A stretch of DNA of 64,000 nt. It comes from an uncultured Methanobrevibacter sp. (GTDB taxonomy: Archaea; Methanobacteriota; Methanobacteria; Methanobacteriales; Methanobacteriaceae). The stretch's first letter is position 1. Every line of letters starts with the position of its first letter. Of the stretch, positions 9,216 to 19,375 are shown piece after piece. The stretch covers positions 441 through 64,440 of the forward strand of contig NZ_CACXTS010000012.1 in assembly GCF_902770715.1 (NCBI RefSeq), in the 5' to 3' direction. Position numbers and translations under genes: made by a program. The notes under the pieces were generated by a model. It saw only the letters and a list, made by a program, of their open reading frames with translations. It did no database searches and was not told where the DNA came from.

Positions 9216-9827
9216 CTATTTTTGAATTGCTTGCAAAATGGCATCTAATTTATTTTCGAGATTATCCATTCTGTTTTCTAGTTTTTTTGTTTCACTGACT
9301 TCGCTAGAGCCGGTTTTATGAGCAACCAGACAAGCGTCATGCCATGGAGCAGCTTTGTCACTGCCGTTTACTTCAGTATGCAAGACTTCCAAATCGACAT
9401 ATTTTGCCATAGCTGCAAGGCCGTCTTCCCTGAATCTATAACAGTTTGGCATATTTCCGCCATGTTTTGGACCTGCTGCAGGTGCAATAATACACACATA
9501 GCCTCCAGGTTTTAAAACACGTTCAATTTCGCTCATTGTCAACCAGAAGTATTCCAAATGTTGGAATAGTTGGCCGGAAATTACCACATCATAGCTATTG
9601 TCCTCCACTTCGGTCCAGTTGTAGATGTCGCTTACGAGAATGTCCACATTATTTCCGTCTTGGAAGTCCAGTCCTGTATAATGCCAGTTTTTTTCGTTGA
9701 ATATTTCGCGATAATTGAATTCACCGGTGCCGTCTAAGGATCCCACATCCAAAATTCTTAAATTGGCAGAGGTGTTGAGATATTTGTTTTTAAACCATTT
9801 CATTTTTAAGTATGAGCTCTTATGCAT
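9216..9827 (-). CDS. SAM-dependent methyltransferase with C-terminal coiled coil
   Basis: The protein (203 residues) has a class I methyltransferase fold: ILDVGSLDGTGEF is the SAM-binding motif I at about residues 24-36, followed by DVVISGQLFQHLEYF and ERVLKPGGYV as in Methyltransf_11 proteins. Residues 175-203 form a short coiled coil. A methylated sugar or chain end is a likely product because it lies in the glycopolymer locus, but that is inference. AGGAGA lies 7 bases before the ATG. It is the last gene of the leftward group starting at 14179. Confidence 0.8.
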   Translation of the reverse strand: MHKSSYLKMKWFKNKYLNTSANLRILDVGSLDGTGEFNYREIFNEKNWHYTGLDFQDGNNVDILVSDIYNWTEVEDNSYDVVISGQLFQHLEYFWLTMSEIERVLKPGGYVCIIAPAAGPKHGGNMPNCYRFREDGLAAMAKYVDLEVLHTEVNGSDKAAPWHDACLVAHKTGSSEVSETKKLENRMDNLENKLDAILQAIQK

Positions 9828-9884
9828 GTTATTTTCTCCTATAATTATTTTTTTTATATTTTTATCATATTATTTAAATTTAAT

Positions 9885-10691
9885 CTAAATTGAAAAACGA
9901 TTGTGAAGCTTGTTTCTAATAAACAGCTTTTCTATAAACTCTATTTTTTTCTCAGGCTCTAAATTGAGAATCAAATCGTTTATTTTAGCAGTATCTAAGC
10001 TTTCACCATTTACGACATCAAACATGAATATTCTGCTGTTGTAATCGTCATAGTTCACTGTTTCTTCTTCAGTAAAGTTTCCGGTGTACTCTTTTGTAAA
10101 GAATACGTCGTCACGAACGGCTGTTGCAGGATTTCCGGAATATAGTTTGTTGGATTTTAATATTGAATGTTTATAAACATGTGAATTGTTGTTGATGATG
10201 GAACCTGAACCGATTCTTGCACCCATTTCAACGTAAACCTGATGCGCTAGCCATACGTGGTCTCCTATAAACACACTTGCGCTGTGATTGATTCTTTTTT
10301 TGGAATTCATGTCATAGACGATATGCGCATCGGCAGTTCTTGCATTGAAATTACTTCCGACTATACAGTCGTCGCCCATGATGAAATTCTGATGTTCCTG
10401 AACATTGATGTGCATTGTAGGGCTTAGCTTGTTGTCCTTTCCGATGAATACTGTACAGTTCTGGAAAACATTTAGGTCTAAAGCGTAATTGCTTTTTGTA
10501 TATCCAAGATAAACAACAGAATCATTCCCATGAAACCTGATGGAACTGTTGACAATGTTGATATTGTCTTCACAGACCAAAATGTTATTTTTTCCGGTAA
10601 ATGCTATTGTTGTATTGGATAGTTTAGGATTTCCTATAATTTCATTATCTCTTAAATCGTCACGATTTTTAATATCCTTAATGGATTCCAT
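9885..10691 (-). CDS. Hexapeptide-repeat acyltransferase-like protein
   Basis: This 268-residue protein has the repeated I-G-x-x-x-x-I pattern of left-handed beta-helix acyltransferases. The clearest part is VFIGDHVWLAHQVYVEMGARIGSGSIINNNSHV with a downstream YSGNPATAVRD, typical of sugar O-acetyltransferases. The catalytic His is probably the one in GDHVWLAH. Residues 190-268 are an extra helical tail. AAGGAGTGA precedes the ATG by a suitable distance. It lies 15 bases after the glycerophosphotransferase-like gene, so it probably decorates the same polymer. Confidence 0.75.
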   Translation of the reverse strand: MESIKDIKNRDDLRDNEIIGNPKLSNTTIAFTGKNNILVCEDNINIVNSSIRFHGNDSVVYLGYTKSNYALDLNVFQNCTVFIGKDNKLSPTMHINVQEHQNFIMGDDCIVGSNFNARTADAHIVYDMNSKKRINHSASVFIGDHVWLAHQVYVEMGARIGSGSIINNNSHVYKHSILKSNKLYSGNPATAVRDDVFFTKEYTGNFTEEETVNYDDYNSRIFMFDVVNGESLDTAKINDLILNLEPEKKIEFIEKLFIRNKLHNRFSI

Positions 10692-10706
10692 AAGTCACTC
10701 CTTCAT

Positions 10707-12473
10707 TCATTTTATTTTTAAAATTGCATCATAAACACGTTTACAATTATTTTTATCGTTATACCTATAAAATTTATTCGCACGTTCACGATAGATATCT
10801 TTCATTTCACAGTCATTATTCAAGTATTCTTCGATTTCATCGATTAGTTTGTCTTCATCTTTTATGACTTCACCGAAGCCCATAGTTTCATAATCGAAGA
10901 ACTGGTCGCCAAAGTGATAGTCATTTCCGTATTGGTAGTACAATAAAGGCTTTTTGATGTATGCAAAATCAAAGGCAAGGCTTGAATAGTCTGTAATCAT
11001 CAATGAAGAATTGTTGAACAGGTCCTGATATTTGCTTTCGCTGTCGATTGTGACATAATCATTTTCTTCGAATAATTCAATGAAGCGGAATGTATTTGGA
11101 TGAGGTTTGAATATTATTTTATATCCTTTGGATTTGGCCAATTCTATTAAGCGTTCGTTGTTGATTAGTGAATTGAACCTTAAGAAATATTGTGATTTTG
11201 CAATCTGGTCATTGTCCAAATGAATAAGGCTGCGTCTCCAGGAAGGCATAATAAGAATCTGTTTGCTTTTGGAGTTGTTTTCTAAATTGTCATACCTTGG
11301 AAGCCCCAATACCTGCACAATTCCATCTCTGTAATGATATTCGTATTTTTTAAATGATTCCGCTTCGATATCTGCAGTAGTAACTAACAGTTGCACATTT
11401 TTATCATATTTCCTAAGCCAATTGGACATGTCGTCCTTTATGACTCCATGCTGCAGGAATATCTTGTCTGCATTGGCAATTCCTGCGTATAGCTGGATGT
11501 GCTTTCCAAAAAATGGGTTCACGTTTTCATCATCCACCTGGGATGACACGATCTTGTCTGCAAATATGTACAGTAGCCTTTGCTTAATTGAATAATATGG
11601 AATCACGTTATTGAATGTCTCTGATAATCTATTGAAGTCTTTTGATTCCTTGGAAATAGTAAAGTATTTGTCGATTCCGTCTTCCATTTTGCTTGCGTAT
11701 CTGTAGAAATGTTCCGCATTGTCGTCAGCCATATCTTTCCTGTCCATAACCATCCATATTTTCCGGTTCCTGTAGAACGGAAATAGGATTACATATGCCA
11801 AATGGAAAAAGAACGCTGAAGTCCAATATGGCCATCTGTGATAAATTAACCTTAAAAGAATGCGCAATTCATATTTTAAAAGTTTTAAATAACTGGCTTT
11901 AGTTATGAAAAATGTGTTGTCTTTAAATGATATCAGATAATCGTCCCATACAGCGCAGGTGGAGAAATGGGATAGTCTTGCATGATTTAAGAATTTTACA
12001 TACAGGTCAATTGGGATGTCCCTGCCATGGTCATGGAACCTTACCTGAAGCTTGACAGTTGAATTTTCACTTGAGTCAACCGGAACTTCGAAATCAAAGC
12101 AGAGTTGGGATTCTGAATATGATGATTCCCTCCTGTTGCTGTAGCTGACGATTTTGGATTCAAAAACCTCTTCGGCTCCATTAACGGTCTTGATAAGCAC
12201 GATATCCATATCCTTGCTATTGAAATATGAAGACAGCACTCCTGAAATGTATAGGGTGTTATTTTTAATCTCTACAATGTCCAAATAAAAGATATGGTCA
12301 TTTAAAGTATCCAGCTTCTGACCGGGAATGCTGATGGAGACCTGATCATTTTCAGTACTTAATGTAAAACCATCATATTTGATTCTGTACATGTGGTTCC
12401 TGACTTTATAGGGGTCTTCCTTAAAGTGGAAGTTTATAACTTCATCGTCGATGTTTGCAAGGACATATCTCAT
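10707..12473 (-). CDS. TagB/TagF-like CDP-glycerol glycerophosphotransferase family protein
   Basis: The C-terminal half of this 588-residue protein is a GT-B type Glyphos_transf domain. It shows QHGVIKDD (341-348), FKPHPN (455-460) and MITDYSS (492-498), motifs of teichoic acid glycerophosphotransferases. The first 165 residues are a beta-rich accessory domain, and residues 215-235 are hydrophobic. Family members add glycerol-phosphate or other polyol-phosphate units from a CDP donor. No gene for CDP-glycerol synthesis is visible in the window, so the donor is open. The start overlaps the stop of the upstream gene (ATGA), so the two are coupled. The same domain is fused to a glycosyltransferase in the gene at 37484-40162. 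Confidence 0.82.
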   Translation of the reverse strand: MRYVLANIDDEVINFHFKEDPYKVRNHMYRIKYDGFTLSTENDQVSISIPGQKLDTLNDHIFYLDIVEIKNNTLYISGVLSSYFNSKDMDIVLIKTVNGAEEVFESKIVSYSNRRESSYSESQLCFDFEVPVDSSENSTVKLQVRFHDHGRDIPIDLYVKFLNHARLSHFSTCAVWDDYLISFKDNTFFITKASYLKLLKYELRILLRLIYHRWPYWTSAFFFHLAYVILFPFYRNRKIWMVMDRKDMADDNAEHFYRYASKMEDGIDKYFTISKESKDFNRLSETFNNVIPYYSIKQRLLYIFADKIVSSQVDDENVNPFFGKHIQLYAGIANADKIFLQHGVIKDDMSNWLRKYDKNVQLLVTTADIEAESFKKYEYHYRDGIVQVLGLPRYDNLENNSKSKQILIMPSWRRSLIHLDNDQIAKSQYFLRFNSLINNERLIELAKSKGYKIIFKPHPNTFRFIELFEENDYVTIDSESKYQDLFNNSSLMITDYSSLAFDFAYIKKPLLYYQYGNDYHFGDQFFDYETMGFGEVIKDEDKLIDEIEEYLNNDCEMKDIYRERANKFYRYNDKNNCKRVYDAILKIK

Positions 12474-14179
12474 GTGCTGATTAAATTCTTTGGAACGTAT
12501 CCCACCTTTTCTTTTGAATAGTCGATTAATTCTCGGAAATATCCTTTTAGGCGGCCATTGAAGAATTCCTTATCCTGAATAGTGGTATCAATGGTTGAAG
12601 ACTCATCAAAACGCTTGCGATAGTTGTAACCCGCCTCTTTAACAACTCCATATGCTTTTTTCTCAAGCAAAATCTTATTGACCATAACTGAATCTTCAGA
12701 GCTGATTAATGTGGTGTCGAATTCAAACTTGTCGAAAAGGCTTCTTTTAAACACTGCAGATGAAGCGGACAGCTGAGGATAGTCCCAGTATTCATCAAGA
12801 TTAACCACCATTGTCTTTTTGAACTTATAGTTTAAAAGATGATTTCCCGTTTTTCTTCCGAAGAAGTACATCGGAAAGGCAACCAGATCGATTTCGGAAT
12901 AATGCTGTTCAAAGAAGTTTATGACATTGGAAAAGGTATTTTTCCATAATGTGTCATCGGCATCAAGGAAATTGACATATTTTCCGGTTGCATATTGCAG
13001 CCCCACATTTCTGGCGGTGGCCTGTCCCTGATTTTGCTGATGAATCACTTTGATGTTGTCAGGGTATTTCTTTTCATATCTTCTGCAGATTTCCAGTGTA
13101 TCGTCCCGGCTTCCATCATCAACCAAAACAAGCTCGATATTTCCTCTAAAATCAAGGGTCTGCCCAATTACAGAGTCAAGAGTTTCATGGATGTAATCTT
13201 CTGCATTATAACATGGAATAATTACGGAAATCAATTTGTCGCTGGTTTTCAGATAATCTGAATAATCTTTTGAATTCAGAATTCTGCTGATGGCTAAGGT
13301 ATGCTGAGCACTTAATTTGGAAAAGATTGCCTCATCATGAGTCAAATCTTCCAATTCTTTTTTAAACTCGTTATAAAACTCTTCTTTGTGTTCATCTGAA
13401 GTAATTGCGAAATAGTGAAAAATTCTTTTAATGTATAGATTCACGACATCAACTTTGCAGAATTGCCAGCAATCGGCGGCAATCAGTTTTTCCTTTATTG
13501 ACCTGAAAGCGAAGAGTATGTCGGTATAGTCACCATAGCTCTCCCCCTTTATGAAACGGTTATTGAATCTTCTAACATAAAGAGGGTCCTTGACGAGTGA
13601 AATCCTATCCGCTTTTAGGATTGTATCGTAGAAAAATATTTCATCATGAAACTTGTTTTCGGTAAAGTCAATTTCATTGTCCTTTAGAAATGAAGATTTG
13701 AACAGTTTATTGAAAGGTTTAGAATAAATTCGTGTAATGACATCAATAATATCGTCACGATTGAAAACGTCTTTTTCCAATCCTTTTAAGATATCTAATG
13801 ATAAATCATGCAGGTCTTCATCAAATTCATTTGTTAAATCATCATGTGAGGTCAATTGGCACATTGCAATATCCAAATCATTTTTTTCAGATGCATTGGC
13901 TAATTTTTCAATCATGCCCTCATTAAGATAATCATTGCTGTCTATAAAACTGATATACTTTCCGTCGGCCTCATTGATTGCAGATTCCAAATCATTTACA
14001 ACTAGGACATCATTAAATTTCTCACAATATTGCCCTATCAATTTATCGATATTATTTTCTGCATTGTTGACTAAAATAATTTCTAAATCTTGGAAGTTCT
14101 GGTTTAAAACACTTTCAAAACATGTAGGAAAATAAATAGAGTCATTAGAAACGGAAATAATTACAGAGACTTCATTCAT
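12470..14179 (-). CDS. Tandem family 2 glycosyltransferase; first domain degenerate
   Basis: The protein (569 residues) has two GT2 domains. The first (1-300) has lost key residues: VNNAEN replaces the usual VDDGS and FIDSND replaces DSDD. The second (313-569) is intact, with LVDDGSRDDT and NFLDADD. The second domain closely resembles the N-terminal domain of the gene at 37484-40162, including PMYFFG and LNYKFKKT. It stops just where the other protein runs on into a linker and glycerophosphotransferase. No ribosome binding site is present; a TATA-like sequence about 25 bases before the ATG suggests a leaderless transcript. It heads a four-gene leftward group. Confidence 0.82.
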   Translation of the reverse strand: MNEVSVIISVSNDSIYFPTCFESVLNQNFQDLEIILVNNAENNIDKLIGQYCEKFNDVLVVNDLESAINEADGKYISFIDSNDYLNEGMIEKLANASEKNDLDIAMCQLTSHDDLTNEFDEDLHDLSLDILKGLEKDVFNRDDIIDVITRIYSKPFNKLFKSSFLKDNEIDFTENKFHDEIFFYDTILKADRISLVKDPLYVRRFNNRFIKGESYGDYTDILFAFRSIKEKLIAADCWQFCKVDVVNLYIKRIFHYFAITSDEHKEEFYNEFKKELEDLTHDEAIFSKLSAQHTLAISRILNSKDYSDYLKTSDKLISVIIPCYNAEDYIHETLDSVIGQTLDFRGNIELVLVDDGSRDDTLEICRRYEKKYPDNIKVIHQQNQGQATARNVGLQYATGKYVNFLDADDTLWKNTFSNVINFFEQHYSEIDLVAFPMYFFGRKTGNHLLNYKFKKTMVVNLDEYWDYPQLSASSAVFKRSLFDKFEFDTTLISSEDSVMVNKILLEKKAYGVVKEAGYNYRKRFDESSTIDTTIQDKEFFNGRLKGYFRELIDYSKEKVGYVPKNLIST

Positions 14180-14244
14180 AATAATATATTAGAAAAACAT
14201 ATTATATATAAATTGATTTCAAATATAATAATCGAGGAGTTTTT
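14180..14244. promoter_or_regulatory. Divergent promoter region
   Basis: This short AT-rich spacer separates two divergent genes. On the minus strand TTTATATATAATA (about 14198-14210) lies about 25 bases before ATG 14179, the spacing of a leaderless archaeal transcript. On the plus strand GAGGAG at 14234-14239 is the ribosome binding site for GTG 14245. Confidence 0.5.
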
Positions 14245-15300
14245 GTGTCGTTTAAAGAAAAGATTTTATCCAAAAGCAATTCTTATGCATATTACAAAAA
14301 GGAAAACGAAAGGCTGACAAATGAGAACCAATCTCTTAGGAATGAAATAAAAGACCTAAAAGAGAGCAAGCAGAAGAATTTAAAAAATGAGTTTTTTGAA
14401 ATTTATGACGATGCCAGTTCATTCTGCAATTGGAAATACTTAGATTACTACCTAAAAGATGATTTTGAGGATATCTTAAAGAATGTTACCGAAAATTTGG
14501 ACAGCGACGCAAAAAGAAAATTCAAACTGATTCTGCTTAGGGTATTGATGGTGAACATGATTAGACAGGACTCATTGTATTTTGATGAAGAGCTTGAAAA
14601 TCAGGAAAAATTCCTTGAGTTTAGGAAAAATAACTGCAAGGACAATAAAATCGGAAAATATAATTTCAATGGAAATTATAATCTGCACATGTTTATTGAT
14701 TTAGGATTTAACGATGGGGAAATGGATTTTATTAAGGATAAGCATATAATAGATGCAGGTGCTTTCACAGGAGATACTGCCATTCCCCTTTCAGAGATTA
14801 CAGAAAAAAATGTTTATGCATTTGAACCTTTCCAGGAATCCTTTGATTTGCTTAACAAAAACGTGAAAGATAACAATATCGAAAACATAGTTCCTATCAA
14901 CAAGTCTTTAGGCGATATAAACGGTGAAAGAACCTTGTTTTTGGCTGGAGATAATGTTCAGGGAATAACCAATGATCCGAATATCAGAAAGCATGACAAG
15001 GAAATCAAGGTTGAAGAAACAACAATTGACAAATTCGTTGAGGATAATGGACTGGATATAGGATTGATAAGTGTGGATGTTGAAGGGGCTGAAATGGATT
15101 TGCTGAAAGGAGCTATTGAGACCATCAAAAGCCAAAAGCCGATTTTAACAATAAGCATTTACCATAAGGCGTCAGACTTTTTTGAGATTATTCCCTGGAT
15201 TGCAAATTTAGGTTTGGGATATGAATTTGAAATAGAAAAGGACCATCCATGGCCATTTTTAGCAGATACGGTTGTCAAATGTAGGACAAAATTGATTTAA
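14245..15300 (+). CDS. FkbM-family methyltransferase with N-terminal coiled coil
   Basis: This 351-residue protein begins with a coiled coil (about 15-50). A FkbM-type SAM methyltransferase domain lies in the second half: HIIDAGAFTGDTA (motif I, about 170-182), VYAFEPF (acidic ribose-binding residue), ISVDVEGAEMDLLKGA and PILTISIYH. FkbM enzymes O-methylate sugars or polyketides. The start is GTG, with GAGGAG 5 bases before it. It is a single gene between the leftward glycosyltransferase group and glf. The target is probably a sugar hydroxyl of the surface polymer, which is inference. Confidence 0.82.
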   Translation: MSFKEKILSKSNSYAYYKKENERLTNENQSLRNEIKDLKESKQKNLKNEFFEIYDDASSFCNWKYLDYYLKDDFEDILKNVTENLDSDAKRKFKLILLRVLMVNMIRQDSLYFDEELENQEKFLEFRKNNCKDNKIGKYNFNGNYNLHMFIDLGFNDGEMDFIKDKHIIDAGAFTGDTAIPLSEITEKNVYAFEPFQESFDLLNKNVKDNNIENIVPINKSLGDINGERTLFLAGDNVQGITNDPNIRKHDKEIKVEETTIDKFVEDNGLDIGLISVDVEGAEMDLLKGAIETIKSQKPILTISIYHKASDFFEIIPWIANLGLGYEFEIEKDHPWPFLADTVVKCRTKLI

Positions 15301-15354
15301 GATTTAATGATGATGGTGGTTTTTTTTAAAGGTTAAAGAATGGAAAATGATAAT

Positions 15355-16452
15355 TTAATCAAATTTTTCCACAAGTTTCAAGGATTCTTCAATAACCTTC
15401 CACATGTCAAAGTATTGATACATTCCTAGTCTTCCACCGAAGATAACATTTTCCTCCTTGGAAGCTAATTCCTGATATTTTTTGAACAATTCCGAATTTT
15501 TTTCATCATTTAAAGGATAATAAGCTTCTTCACCCTTTATCCAAGTTTTCGGATACTCTTTTGTAATGACTGTTTTAGGAGATTCTGATCCTTCAAAATG
15601 TTTATGTTCAATTATTCTGGTATATGGAGTTTCGGCATCAGTATAGTTTATGACGGCATTTCCTTGATAGTTTTCAATATCCAAGGTTTCAAACTCGAAG
15701 TCCAATCCTCTGTAATCGAGTTCACCAAAACAATAGTCATAATACTCATCAATCATTCCAGTAAATAGGATGGTGTCGGCAATATTTAACCATTTTTCTT
15801 TGTCATCAAAGAAATTTGTATTTAATTTGACTTCAATTCCATCAAGCATCTTTTCGATGATTTTTGTATATCCTCCCATGGGGATTCCTTGATATAAGTC
15901 ATTGAAGTAATTGTTATCAAAAATAAACCTTACAGGCAATCTTTTAATAATTGAGGATGGCAATTCTTCGCATTTTCTTCCCCATTGCTTTTCGGTATAT
16001 CCTTTTACAAGTTTTTCATATATATCTTTACCGACAAGGGAGATTGCTTGCTCTTCAAGATTTTTAGGATTTTCAATATTCGCTTCGCTTTTCTGCTTTT
16101 CAATAATGTCTTTGGCTTCTTGAGGTGTTTTTACTCCCCACATTTGATAGAATGTGTTCATATTGAATGGGAGATTGTATAATTCTCCATTGTAATTGGC
16201 AACAGGGGAGTTTGTGTACCTGTTAAAGTCAGCAAATTGATTAATATATTCCCAAATTTCCTTTTTGTCTGTGTGGAATATATGCGCACCATATTTATGG
16301 ACATTAATGTTTTCCACTTCCTCAGTATAAACATTTCCACCAATATGGCCTCTTTTTTCTATAATTAAACATTTTTTACCTTTCTTTGTCATTTCATGGG
16401 CGAATACGGAACCGAATAAGCCGGATCCTACAATTAGAAAATCATATTTCAT
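15355..16452 (-). CDS. glf: UDP-galactopyranose mutase
   Basis: This 365-residue flavoprotein converts UDP-galactopyranose to UDP-galactofuranose, the donor for galactofuranose in surface glycans. It starts with the FAD-binding FLIVGSGLFGSVFAHE and has EKRGHIGGNVYTE, YGAHIFHT, GYTEKQWG and VRFIFDNNYFND, all typical of bacterial-type Glf. Length is normal. ATG 16452 is preferred over 16458 because GGAG ends 7 bases before the former and 1 base before the latter. It stands alone on this strand. Its presence implies that some product of this region contains galactofuranose. Confidence 0.93.
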   Translation of the reverse strand: MKYDFLIVGSGLFGSVFAHEMTKKGKKCLIIEKRGHIGGNVYTEEVENINVHKYGAHIFHTDKKEIWEYINQFADFNRYTNSPVANYNGELYNLPFNMNTFYQMWGVKTPQEAKDIIEKQKSEANIENPKNLEEQAISLVGKDIYEKLVKGYTEKQWGRKCEELPSSIIKRLPVRFIFDNNYFNDLYQGIPMGGYTKIIEKMLDGIEVKLNTNFFDDKEKWLNIADTILFTGMIDEYYDYCFGELDYRGLDFEFETLDIENYQGNAVINYTDAETPYTRIIEHKHFEGSESPKTVITKEYPKTWIKGEEAYYPLNDEKNSELFKKYQELASKEENVIFGGRLGMYQYFDMWKVIEESLKLVEKFD

Positions 16453-16621
16453 TTTCATTCTCCTTTTCGTAATATTAATTAGATATATGTTGCATCAAAT
16501 ATATAAAAAAGTGTTCTTTATACATCACATAAATTCATTTAATTGATGTTGCAATTACTAGATGCACTTTCAATTAAATAATACAATATTTTTATATGTT
16601 TATTCAATTAAATTATTCATT

Positions 16622-19273
16622 ATGGAAAGTTTCAATGACATTAGTGGAACGGAAAAAAGTGAATATGAAAAATTATTTGGGGATGAATTTTTTATTATTG
16701 ACTCAAATAACATTAATTCATTAGAAAATAAATTATATGGATATGCACTAAATGGTGATGAAGTTATATATGATGCAAGCAAGGTCAAAAAAGAATTGGC
16801 CGGAGAGGGTGCATATGTTTACATAGATGTCAGAGATAATGATATTTCTATTTTTCAGGATATTAACGGAAGTTATGGATTATATTTATTTAGGAAAGAT
16901 GATTATTTTGCTATATCCAATTCATTCCTTAAATTAGTGGAATTTTTAAAACATGATTTTAAATTAACCCTGAATTCAGATTATGCTTATGGATTAATTT
17001 CTGCAGGATTATGTTCACATATTTTTGAAAAAACATTAATTAATGAAGTAATGTCCATACCTAGAAATTATATTGTGCATATTGATAAGTGGAAAAAATT
17101 TGTTTCATTTGATAAACTTGATTTTAAAGAAAAAACAATCGATTTAGATTCCAAAGAAGGACTGGAGGTATTGGATAATTGGTTTTATAAATATATTAAT
17201 ATTCTTAGGTCTATTAAGGCGAAAACCAACAATATAATAATTGATTTGAGTGGTGGATTTGACTCAAGGATGACATTTATTTTCGCGTTATGTTCAAACA
17301 TTGATTTAAATAAAGTAAAAATTGGGTCTATGAATCATAAAACCAATAAATCAATTCAGGAAGATTTTGAAATTGCAAGTGAAATAGCAAAAGAATTTAA
17401 TTTTAAGTTAAATGAGGAAGTATTCTTTGAAAAAAGAATTACTTTTAAGGACATTTTAACCATATTAAACATATCATTTAATGTTAAATTGGGTTTTAAT
17501 AATCAAATGAATTATATTTTCTATAAAAGCGAAGAACCAGTATACTCATTTAGTGGTGCTGGTGGAGAGAAATTAAGAAGTTACAACCAAAAAAATCCTG
17601 AGGAATTCTTATTAAATACAGAAAAAAATTCTAAAAGATTTGATAACAGTTTAATAGAACCTTCTTTAAGATTAATGCAATCAAATATTAATAGGGTAGC
17701 TGAAGAATTTGAAATTGATGACCCCACTTCAAAAAGAATAATTGACTTATTGTACAGTGAAAATAGATTTAAGAATCATTTTGGTAAGCTATCTGTAGAA
17801 CGTTATATGAGGAATTTAATTAGATTTACTCCACTTTTGGATTCTGAGATAAATAAATTAAAATTGACAACAAAAAATTGTGATGATGAAAACATTTTAA
17901 TGGCAGTAATTTTCTTGAGGTACTGTCCAAAATTACTTAAATTCAGAGTTCAGGGAGGTAGGGAAATAGATGCGGAAACTATTCGAATTGCTAAAGAAAT
18001 TAACAGAATAAAACCATTCAAACCTAAGCATTATGAATTTATTTCAGGACCTCCTATAAATATAGGAGAGATAAATGAGAATAAGAAAAATTTCAATTAT
18101 CCTTTAGGAACAAATTATGCAGTGAATGAATACTTGAAGAAAATTTTCTATTCAAGAAAATTTGAAATGGAATTTAAGAAATATTTCACAGATAATTTGT
18201 ATAATAATATCTCAAAAAGTATTGAAACAAAGCAATATTTCCCATTACAATATGCATTTCCAATTTTTTCAATAATGAAAATAATAAATGACATAAAATT
18301 CAGCCAGTCCAAAAAGGATTATTCATTTTCATCATGGTTGACCAGTCACATTGAGGAGGAATATGGCAATAATGATAGTGTTCCACCAATTTCAAGAGAG
18401 TTGTTATTGAATTATGGAACTGCAAGAATTGACCTGATGAATATGGGAAATCAAGATAATAATATAGAAATTTTAGAAAAATCCGATAACTTCTCTGAAT
18501 TAACTTATCCAGAATGGCTTGGAGGGTCTGACGGAAATGGTTTGATTATCTTAAGTCATGTAGGTTCATTAAATTTAAAAGTAAAATGCATAAATGATGG
18601 GGAATTGAATATCCGCCTTAGATCTAGGGATCTTAAAGATAAAAATCAAAAGAGATTTCCAGTTTTCATTGATTATACAAAATGCACTATTAATGGTGAA
18701 GAATTTTTGGAGGATAGTTCTCTAGTTACTCATGGCAAACCTTACCTGATTACCCGTCCTGTAAAAGATTCAGAAATTTTAGACATTTGCTTTGAGTGGA
18801 AACCATTTGACAACACTAGTGACTACCAAGATGAAGGAAGGCAAATTCTTCAAAGAGTAGGTAATAAATTAAATAAATATAATACTGCAAGAATTGATGT
18901 TTATTTAGATGGAAAAGATAAAACAGGAAACACATTAAAACTTGCCGAAATTGATGATTATACGAATCTATCTAAACTTACTTGGATGGAAAATCCCAAT
19001 TCAAGTTTAAGTATTACTAATAGGAATAACGCTATAGACTTTAAATTAATTTGTCTTGATGATGGAGATTTGTCCCTTAAATTGAGGGGAGTATCATTCA
19101 AAATGGGTAATCAAAGAATTCCTATCTTTATTAATTATACCAAGTTCATTGTCAACGATGATGATATTATTGGGGATAATACTGTTGTTGATCATAATCA
19201 TCCATTCATTTATAATAAAAATGTTGAAAATGGAGAAATGGTGAAAGTCCATATTGAATGGACGCCTTGTTAA
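16622..19273 (+). CDS. Asparagine-synthetase-like protein with two C-terminal beta-sandwich modules
   Basis: From ATG 16622 the protein has 883 residues. The N-terminal part resembles the glutaminase half of asparagine synthetases but has no Cys at position 2, so it should not use glutamine in the usual way. [13 protein letters not shown] (about 205-217) is an intact ATP-binding PP-loop. Residues about 597-726 and 753-883 are two copies of a beta-rich module (start ARID, end EW) that also occurs in genes at 23642 and 31095. It could amidate a uronic acid or other carboxylate in the polymer. ATG 16622 is chosen over 16562 because TTTTATATG lies about 27 bases before it, fitting a leaderless transcript. 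Confidence 0.75.
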
Positions 19274-19375
19274 TAATTAATATTTTTAATGGAAATAGGG
19301 TACACTAGTTATAAATGAGATTTATTTTGTTAAAATTTAATATTAAAAATTTAATTTTAAATTAGTGATTAGTTT

